A stretch of DNA of 17,252 bases from Lishizhenia sp. (GTDB lineage: Bacteria > Bacteroidota > Bacteroidia > Flavobacteriales_D > Crocinitomicaceae): NCBI GenBank assembly GCA_007117055.1, contig SKHH01000241.1, forward strand, positions 1-17,252, read 5' to 3'. The notes beneath the pieces are model-generated. The model was not told the DNA's origin. It ran no database searches and worked only from the letters and a program-made list of their open reading frames with translations. The translations under genes and the position numbers were made by a program. Positions 1 to 5,108 of the stretch are shown one piece after another (positions within the stretch are counted from its first letter, which is position 1; each line of letters opens with the position of its first letter).

Positions 1-1266
1 GGAACTGTAAGTGAAACGATTAGTGAAACTTTTATAATTGACACCGACACTGATACTGAAATTCATGAGGTGACTTACAGTCAAGGACAACTAAGACTTA
101 CTGTAAATAGTACCTTCAACCACAATGTTAATGCGACGGTAGTATTCCCAACCATGTTGAAAAACGGTGCGCCAGTTGAGTTTGAATTAAATTTAACAGG
201 TGCTTCAAACGAGGTAAATACGATTGACTTGGAGGGAGTGGTGGTCGATTTCACAGTAAATGGAACTACCACCAACACGTTTGAAGTAGTATCAGAAATT
301 GAAGTAACCGGTACAGGTGGTCCAATTTCAGGAAATGAAAGAATTGATGTGGACCTGGAATTATTAAATATTGATTTCTTATCTGTATTTGGGTATTATG
401 GTCAAGTGGGCAAACCGATTCAAGATTCTATTTTACTAAGAGTTTTTGAGGAGGTTAGAGATGGATTTTTTCAATTTACTGATCCAAAAGTATATTTAGA
501 ACTTCAAAGTTCTTTTGGAATCCCGATGAATGTTGATTTGGATGAGTTAAAAACTATTGTAACTCAAACTGGAGAAGATTTACCTCTACAAGGTTACCCT
601 ACTCCTATACAGGTAAATAGCCCGTCTAATTTGGGTGATATAGCAACAACATTAATTCAATTGGATAAAACCAATACTTCGAATATAGAAACGATTGTAA
701 CTCCTACTCCTAAGTTCTTTTATTACGATGCCACTGTAAACTTGAACCCTATGGGACCAACCAATAATTTAAACTTTGTAAAAAACACAAGCGAGTTGAT
801 TTTGAAGGGTGAAGTTGAACTGCCTCTAGAAGGTTTTGCTTATGGTTTTTCGCTCAGAGACACATTTGATTTTGATGTAGGAACTGACTTAGAGGAGGCT
901 GATGCGATTGATTATGTAATGTTTCGCTTAAACATTGACAATGGATTCCCAGTTGATATTGATGCTCAAGTAGTTTTTATGGATGAAAATTATAATACGG
1001 TCTTTACAGCGTTTGATGACCAAGAAGATATTGCGCTTTCAGCTCTTACAGATAACACAGGAAAGGTAACACAATCTACCAAGAAAATTACAGATATTTT
1101 GTTGGATAGAGATAAAATTGAGTTACTCGATCAAGTTGTTTATTTTGAGTTAATCGGTTTTGGAGAAACAAAAAATGGACCTGCGGAAGAAATTGTAAAA
1201 ATATTTGATGATTACAAAATCAATATGCGTCTTGGTGTGCAAATTGAAGGAAGACAATCGTTTTAA
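1..1266 (+). CDS. Hypothetical beta-rich, probably secreted protein (5'-partial)
   Basis: The reading frame is open from base 1, so the gene begins upstream of the window; a GTG at position 70 is an internal Val and not a credible start. The visible part is 421 residues. I do not recognise a named family. The sequence is rich in short alternating hydrophobic/polar strands, Asn, Thr and Asp, with few Lys/Arg and no Cys in the visible part, which is typical of exported beta-sandwich proteins of Bacteroidota. No membrane helix or type IX C-terminal sorting domain is evident at the end, which closes with a short beta-like stretch ending in Ser-Phe. The signal peptide or lipobox, if any, lies outside the window. 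It sits 20 bp upstream of an outer-membrane barrel gene on the same strand, so the two are probably co-transcribed and may act together at the outer membrane. The function is unknown. Confidence 0.75.
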   Translation, partial: GTVSETISETFIIDTDTDTEIHEVTYSQGQLRLTVNSTFNHNVNATVVFPTMLKNGAPVEFELNLTGASNEVNTIDLEGVVVDFTVNGTTTNTFEVVSEIEVTGTGGPISGNERIDVDLELLNIDFLSVFGYYGQVGKPIQDSILLRVFEEVRDGFFQFTDPKVYLELQSSFGIPMNVDLDELKTIVTQTGEDLPLQGYPTPIQVNSPSNLGDIATTLIQLDKTNTSNIETIVTPTPKFFYYDATVNLNPMGPTNNLNFVKNTSELILKGEVELPLEGFAYGFSLRDTFDFDVGTDLEEADAIDYVMFRLNIDNGFPVDIDAQVVFMDENYNTVFTAFDDQEDIALSALTDNTGKVTQSTKKITDILLDRDKIELLDQVVYFELIGFGETKNGPAEEIVKIFDDYKINMRLGVQIEGRQSF

Positions 1267-1286
1267 TCTAACTTAGTAGTTGAATC

Positions 1287-2660
1287 ATGAATTTTATTTT
1301 TAAGACCTTAGTTATTGTTCTATTAGGAAGTAGTACTCTTCCGCTTAGTGCACAACGAAATTTCACATTGTATCATTTAGAGGGAACCCCTCAAACACAT
1401 ATAATGAACCCTTCATTTCGACCCTCTTCAACGGTAAATGTTTCCTTTCCTTTAGGTATGCAGAGTGTAGGTGTTTCACACAGTGGTTTTGCAATTAATG
1501 ATTTACTGCATGAGCGTCCACAAGATGATTCATTAGAAATTCGACCAAGAGAGGCTATTGATGCTATGCGCGATTTGAATCACATTAACATCGATATGAT
1601 GAATGAGATTTTTGGTTTTGGTTTTCGTATTAAACAAAATTATTTCTCTTTTTCGGCTGTAAATCGTATGCAGTTCAATTTTCTCTATCCAAGAGATTTA
1701 TTTGAATTAGCGTTGGAAGGAAATGGTCGCGAACTATTGGGAGAAAGAGCTTCTTTTGATGGATTAGGTGTGAATTTCAATAGTTACGTTGAGTATAACT
1801 TTGGATACAACCGTATTTTCAATGATAGCTTGATGATAGGGGCGAGAGTTAAATTGTTATCTGGAATTGCTAATTTAAATACTTCCAGGAGTGTACTGGG
1901 TTTACACACAGACAGTGAGACTTTTGATATTACGGTGGATGGATCTATGAGAGTCAACACTTCTAATCTTGCACAGTTTTTTGATGAGGATGGAGATGGG
2001 GAAGTCCCGTATCAATACGCATATAATTTTTCCAATCGTGGTATTGGTATAGATGCTGGTGTGAGTTATGTGATGACGGATAAATTGCTTTTGTCTGCAA
2101 GTGTAAACGATTTAGGTTTTATTAACTGGACGTCGAATACGCGTAATTTTGTCTCGAATGACGTGAACTATACCTTTCAAGGAGTGGACATAAATGGCTT
2201 TTTGAAAGACAGTTTAGATGTGTTTGATCAATTAGCCGATAGCTTAGTGAATGTGTTTTCACAAACGGATAACACGGATTCATATCGTACAAGTTTATAT
2301 ACTCGTTTTTATATTGGGGGCAGGTATCAGTTGACCGATTGGTTAGGTGCAACAGGGCTGCTTTACAACGAAATTGTTAACCGACGCTATAGAGCAGGTT
2401 TGCACGTTGGGTTAAATGCTAAATTGGGACAGTGGTTAAGTGCCTCTGTTAATTATGGGTATTATGGTAGATCTTGGTCGAATATTGGTTTTGGATTAAG
2501 TTTGAGAGGAGGTCCAATACAATATTTTATTGGCGTGGATAATATAATGGTCGCTATGAATCCAGCGGGTGCTAAAAACGCACACCTTACAACTGGCTTA
2601 ACACTTATGTTTGGAAAACCAGATAAGGAGAAAACACCGGGAAGCTTGAAGTTTATGTAG
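1287..2660 (+). CDS. DUF5723-like outer-membrane beta-barrel protein
   Basis: This is a 457-residue protein with a clear Sec signal peptide: Lys6, a hydrophobic core at residues 7-20, and a likely cleavage site after Ser-Ala at 21-22, leaving Gln23 as the mature N-terminus. The mature part begins with a segment typical of the Bacteroidota DUF5723 family (early strand region with 'MNPSFRP' at about 40-46). It then runs through many amphipathic strands, aromatic girdles and Gly-rich turns up to the end, as expected of an outer-membrane barrel related in style to PorV/FadL-like proteins. A DxDxDG loop at about 233-238 could bind calcium. No enzymatic motif is visible. The start is the first ATG after the upstream stop, only 20 bp away, suggesting one operon with the preceding secreted-type protein. 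The specific substrate or partner is unknown. The family call is from recognition by eye; barrel localisation is the safer part. Confidence 0.7.
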   Translation: MNFIFKTLVIVLLGSSTLPLSAQRNFTLYHLEGTPQTHIMNPSFRPSSTVNVSFPLGMQSVGVSHSGFAINDLLHERPQDDSLEIRPREAIDAMRDLNHINIDMMNEIFGFGFRIKQNYFSFSAVNRMQFNFLYPRDLFELALEGNGRELLGERASFDGLGVNFNSYVEYNFGYNRIFNDSLMIGARVKLLSGIANLNTSRSVLGLHTDSETFDITVDGSMRVNTSNLAQFFDEDGDGEVPYQYAYNFSNRGIGIDAGVSYVMTDKLLLSASVNDLGFINWTSNTRNFVSNDVNYTFQGVDINGFLKDSLDVFDQLADSLVNVFSQTDNTDSYRTSLYTRFYIGGRYQLTDWLGATGLLYNEIVNRRYRAGLHVGLNAKLGQWLSASVNYGYYGRSWSNIGFGLSLRGGPIQYFIGVDNIMVAMNPAGAKNAHLTTGLTLMFGKPDKEKTPGSLKFM

Positions 2661-2674
2661 AAGACCTTTGTTTA

Positions 2675-3175
2675 TTATAACTGGAGAAGCATATAGTAAT
2701 TACAGGTAAAGTGGCCAGAATCACCCATTGGTTCATTAATTTTCCGAAAGCCTTTTTTTTGGTATAAGGAAATAGCCTCTTTTAAACTGGGGAAAGACTC
2801 TAAATAGAGTTGTGTATAGCCTAATTTTTTTGAAGTATTTATGCATTGTTCAACAAGTTGCTGTCCTATCCTGAATCCGCGGAATTCTTTTTTGACATAA
2901 AGTTTTACTAATTCAGCTGTTTGTTCTGGTAGTTTTTCCGTTGGAAATATGCCACAACCACCTACTACTTCGTCATGATTAACTGCAATCCAATAAGTAG
3001 CGTTTTTTGGTTGAAACAACCCGTGCAAATCGTCTGTGGTGGGGTCTGTATATACTGTTCCTGGAAGGTTGAGTTGATATTCTTCAAGTGAGTCTCTAAT
3101 GATCTTCGCAATAATGGCATTGTCAGAGGCTTGAATTTTTCGCAGTAATATCTTACTTTTTTTATTGCTTAACAT
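2675..3175 (-). CDS. GNAT-family N-acetyltransferase
   Basis: This 166-residue cytosolic protein has the single-domain length and order of the GNAT fold. An N-terminal strand/helix region opens 'ILLRKIQASDNAII'. A central strand at about 61-76 ends in a Gly-Gly-Cys-Gly bulge. The acetyl-CoA binding motif lies at about 91-106, with Arg99-Gly100-Phe-Arg-Ile-Gly104. A C-terminal helix/strand at about 132-146 contains the typical 'LYQKKGFRKI'. The first Gly of the usual R/Q-x-x-G-x-G/A loop is Arg102, a variation seen in the superfamily. The acyl acceptor cannot be read from sequence; it could be a small molecule, an amino acid or a protein. Its start ATG lies inside the end of the upstream 132-residue gene (14-bp overlap), so the two are probably translationally coupled. 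It converges on the preceding barrel gene with only 14 bp between the two stop codons. Confidence 0.85.
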   Translation of the reverse strand: MLSNKKSKILLRKIQASDNAIIAKIIRDSLEEYQLNLPGTVYTDPTTDDLHGLFQPKNATYWIAVNHDEVVGGCGIFPTEKLPEQTAELVKLYVKKEFRGFRIGQQLVEQCINTSKKLGYTQLYLESFPSLKEAISLYQKKGFRKINEPMGDSGHFTCNYYMLLQL

Positions 3176-3560
3176 CGTATTTTTTGAAATATGAGGATGG
3201 AATACTTAGTTCATTTGGGTTTTCTTCTTCTTCGTTCTTAAAATACTCCAAAATAGCTTCCTTAATAAAATGTTGTTGTTGACGCTCATCAAGCGGCGGC
3301 AACTCTTGTATTAGTTCGAAGTGCGGCCAGTTGTCTTTATCACGCCCCTTTAATTTATAAAAGCCATAGGGCTCTAAAATTGTGCATATTGCAACGTGTA
3401 ATAATTCAGTTTTTTCTTGTTTAGAAAACTTTTTGTAACCGGTTCCAAGTTCCTGAACGCCTATTAAAAAAAGAATAGCTTGACTGTCTAATCCTGACCC
3501 AAAATTGTCTTCAAGCCGCTTAAGTAATTCTTGAAATTTTATTTCTACTGCATAATCCAT
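3162..3560 (-). CDS. Small helical cytosolic protein of unknown function
   Basis: This 132-residue protein has no signal peptide, membrane helix or Cys-rich motif. I do not recognise the family. It appears mainly alpha-helical: amphipathic helices at about 2-18, 25-36, 43-64 and 93-111. A more ordered centre with aromatic residues (about 65-85) precedes a Pro-Pro break, and an acidic Glu/Asn stretch lies near 111-119. A single Cys59 lies in the third helix. Its last 14 bases overlap the start of the GNAT gene, so it is the first gene of a two-gene minus-strand unit and may be functionally linked to that acetyltransferase. It starts 179 bp from the divergent actA gene. Coding status is supported by the full-length open frame, normal composition, the overlap arrangement and a promoter-like box directly upstream. 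Confidence 0.7.
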   Translation of the reverse strand: MDYAVEIKFQELLKRLEDNFGSGLDSQAILFLIGVQELGTGYKKFSKQEKTELLHVAICTILEPYGFYKLKGRDKDNWPHFELIQELPPLDERQQQHFIKEAILEYFKNEEEENPNELSIPSSYFKKYDVKQ

Positions 3561-3564
3561 GTTG

Positions 3565-3572
3565 CAAATTTA
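3565..3572 (-). promoter_or_regulatory. Bacteroidota-type -7 box for the minus-strand gene pair
   Basis: On the minus strand these bases read TAAATTTG, an exact match to the Bacteroidota TAnnTTTG element. The box ends only 4 nt before the ATG of the 132-residue gene, so transcription would start at or within a few bases of the start codon, giving a leaderless or nearly leaderless mRNA. No clear TTG -33 element is visible at the expected distance, so the call is weak. Confidence 0.35.
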
Positions 3573-3589
3573 AGGTTTATATACATATT

Positions 3590-3626
3590 AATGATTTTAA
3601 TCACTCCTTATTTAGAATGATTTTAA
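3590..3626. repeat. 11-bp direct repeat in the divergent regulatory region
   Basis: AATGATTTTAA occurs at 3590-3600 and again at 3616-3626, start to start 26 bp apart, which is about two and a half helical turns. Both copies lie between the two divergent promoters. They could be a regulator binding site, but the repeat is AT-only apart from one G, so a chance origin in this AT-rich DNA is possible. Confidence 0.3.
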
Positions 3627-3649
3627 ATTAAATATTTTTTGTTCGAAAT

Positions 3650-3666
3650 TGTCATAAAACTGTCAT
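3650..3666 (+). repeat. Tandem TGTCAT half-sites upstream of actA
   Basis: TGTCAT is present at 3650-3655 and 3661-3666, 11 bp apart start to start, so both copies face the same side of the helix. The second copy sits 18 nt upstream of the -7 box, where the -33 element is expected. This is compatible with an activator or repressor site overlapping the promoter. No regulator can be named from the sequence. Confidence 0.35.
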
Positions 3667-3692
3667 GTAATTGGGTTAATCTACTAATTTTG
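3661..3692 (+). promoter_or_regulatory. Putative promoter of the ACIII-cytochrome oxidase operon
   Basis: TAATTTTG at 3685-3692 matches the Bacteroidota -7 consensus TAnnTTTG exactly. The -33 region is poor. A TTG at 3671-3673 is too close (11 nt), while the TGTCAT hexamer at 3661-3666 is at the usual distance (18 nt). Transcription would start near 3697-3700, leaving a leader of about 40 nt that contains the 12-bp palindrome. It is the only good -7 match found close upstream of actA. Confidence 0.5.
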
Positions 3693-3706
3693 CTTGCGAC
3701 AAAAAG

Positions 3707-3718
3707 CGCTATATAGCG
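3707..3718. promoter_or_regulatory. Perfect 12-bp palindrome in the actA leader (operator or hairpin)
   Basis: CGCTATATAGCG is identical to its own reverse complement and is the only GC-containing island in an AT-rich leader. It lies about 15 nt after the -7 box and 21 nt before the actA ATG, so it is within the transcribed leader. It could be a protein binding site acting as a roadblock or operator. In RNA it could form a small hairpin with a 4-bp stem, extendable by one G-U pair, over a 4-nt loop near the ribosome site. Confidence 0.4.
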
Positions 3719-3739
3719 TAAGGATTTAAGAAAATTTAA

Positions 3740-5077
3740 ATGAAAATGTCTAAAATTCAGATGTTTAAGAGTAGAGCAAGTTGGCTAAGTGGTATCTTTA
3801 TTACGCTTTTTCTTGCAAGTTTTTTAACGGCTTATGGTCAAGATGGAGAGGCTTTGTTTAAGTCTCAATGTGCAACTTGTCACCAGCCGCATCGAGATGG
3901 AACTGGTCCCAAACTTTTCGAAGTTCGCCAGAAATGGGAGAACGGAGGTGCTCAGGAAGGTTCTTTGAATCAGTGGGTGCGAAACTGGCAAGTAGCGGCA
4001 GCAAATGACCCGTATGCCATGGAGGTTTCTCAATGGGCGCCTACTGCAATGTCGTTGTTTCCTTCATTGACCGATGAGGATATCGACGCTATTTTTGATT
4101 ACGTGGATGCGCAACCTTTACCAGGTGCGACAGCTGATGCAGGTGGTTCTGGTGGGGCTCAAACAGTTTCTGTTCAAGAAGAGTCTGATTTAGGTTGGGT
4201 TTGGATTTTATTAGCTGTAATATTTGTTGTTATCATTCTTTCTGTGGGAGGGGTGAGAAGACAACTTGTTAATTTGAATGCTCCTGACGGTAAAGAGCCT
4301 AAAACTTACGGAGAGGAAATCAAAGAGTTAGTTTGGAAATACAAGAAAACAGTAGGTGTTGGTGTTTTAGTGCTTGTAATGGGGGTGATAGTATCTTTGT
4401 TTTTAGTACTTTACGATATCGGTGTTGTGACAGCTTACCAGCCTTCGCAGCCTATTGAATTTCCTCACAGTGTTCACGCTGGAGAAAATGGGATCGATTG
4501 TAAATACTGTCATAATTCTGTAGAAAAATCAAAATCAGCGGGTATTCCTACAGTTAATGTGTGTATGAACTGTCACAAGCAGGTTCAAGGAGATTCTGAT
4601 GATGACATAGAGCAAATTTCTAAAATATACAAAGCTGCTGGTTTTTCTCCAGAAGGTGGAGGTCAGTACTCAGGAGAGACAGAAAACATTGTGTGGAATA
4701 AAGTTCATGCTTTACCTGATCATGTGTTTTTCAGTCACGCACAGCACGTTGCAGTAGGCGGGATTGATTGTGCGCAGTGTCACGGTGATATGACAAAACA
4801 GAAAGAGCTTCCACGAGTTGTTCCTGTTGAGGAACTTAATGAAATAGAAGGTAATATTCAGTTGACGAAACCGACTTTAACAATGGGTTGGTGTATTGAA
4901 TGTCACCATGAGAAAGGTATTTCAAGTGGGCCAATGACGAATAAAGGTGGGTACTATGAAGAAATCCACAAGCGTTTAATTGAGAATGATATTTCTTTGT
5001 ATGAGAAGTACATTGAAGACGGTAAAGTAACCGTAAGTGAACTTGGAGGATGGGAGTGTGCAAAATGTCACTACTAG
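3740..5077 (+). CDS. actA: ActA: six-heme cytochrome c subunit of alternative complex III
   Basis: This 445-residue membrane-anchored multiheme subunit receives electrons from ActB in the periplasm. It has a signal peptide at about 1-33. An N-terminal monoheme cytochrome c domain follows, with CATCH at 44-48 and a possible axial Met104. Two membrane helices at about 152-170 and 205-227 flank a cytoplasmic loop. The pentaheme domain has CXXCH motifs at 254-258, 275-279, 344-348, 385-389 and 440-444. The last heme site is one residue from the C-terminus. Pentaheme domain plus a membrane anchor is the ACIII norm; the fused N-terminal heme domain is extra relative to a five-heme ActA and may hand electrons to the oxidase. 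The start ATG at 3740 is followed two codons later by another ATG (3746); either gives a normal signal peptide. It is the first gene of the operon, and 31 bp separate it from actB. Confidence 0.93.
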   Translation: MKMSKIQMFKSRASWLSGIFITLFLASFLTAYGQDGEALFKSQCATCHQPHRDGTGPKLFEVRQKWENGGAQEGSLNQWVRNWQVAAANDPYAMEVSQWAPTAMSLFPSLTDEDIDAIFDYVDAQPLPGATADAGGSGGAQTVSVQEESDLGWVWILLAVIFVVIILSVGGVRRQLVNLNAPDGKEPKTYGEEIKELVWKYKKTVGVGVLVLVMGVIVSLFLVLYDIGVVTAYQPSQPIEFPHSVHAGENGIDCKYCHNSVEKSKSAGIPTVNVCMNCHKQVQGDSDDDIEQISKIYKAAGFSPEGGGQYSGETENIVWNKVHALPDHVFFSHAQHVAVGGIDCAQCHGDMTKQKELPRVVPVEELNEIEGNIQLTKPTLTMGWCIECHHEKGISSGPMTNKGGYYEEIHKRLIENDISLYEKYIEDGKVTVSELGGWECAKCHY

Positions 5078-5108
5078 AATTTAATGTTAGATATTAGCTT
5101 TTAAGAAA

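Larger units (their letters stand above)
3561..3739. promoter_or_regulatory. Divergent intergenic region between the minus-strand pair and the actA operon
   Basis: This 179-bp AT-rich stretch has no ORF of its own. It must contain the promoters for two divergent transcription units: the small-protein/GNAT pair and the ACIII-cytochrome oxidase operon. It holds a -7-like box facing each way, an 11-bp direct repeat, a pair of TGTCAT repeats one helical turn apart, and a perfect 12-bp palindrome just before actA; these are listed separately. This makes it the main control point for the respiratory operon. Assignment of individual elements to regulators is inference. Confidence 0.6.

Noticed and set aside
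70..72. GTG as start codon of the first gene
   Set aside because: The same frame is open back to base 1 with no stop, and the residues before it look like the same protein. There is no signal peptide after it. The gene is simply cut by the window edge.
2661..2674. Bidirectional terminator between the convergent genes
   Set aside because: Only 14 bp separate the stop codons and no inverted repeat with a T-tract is visible there or just inside the gene ends.
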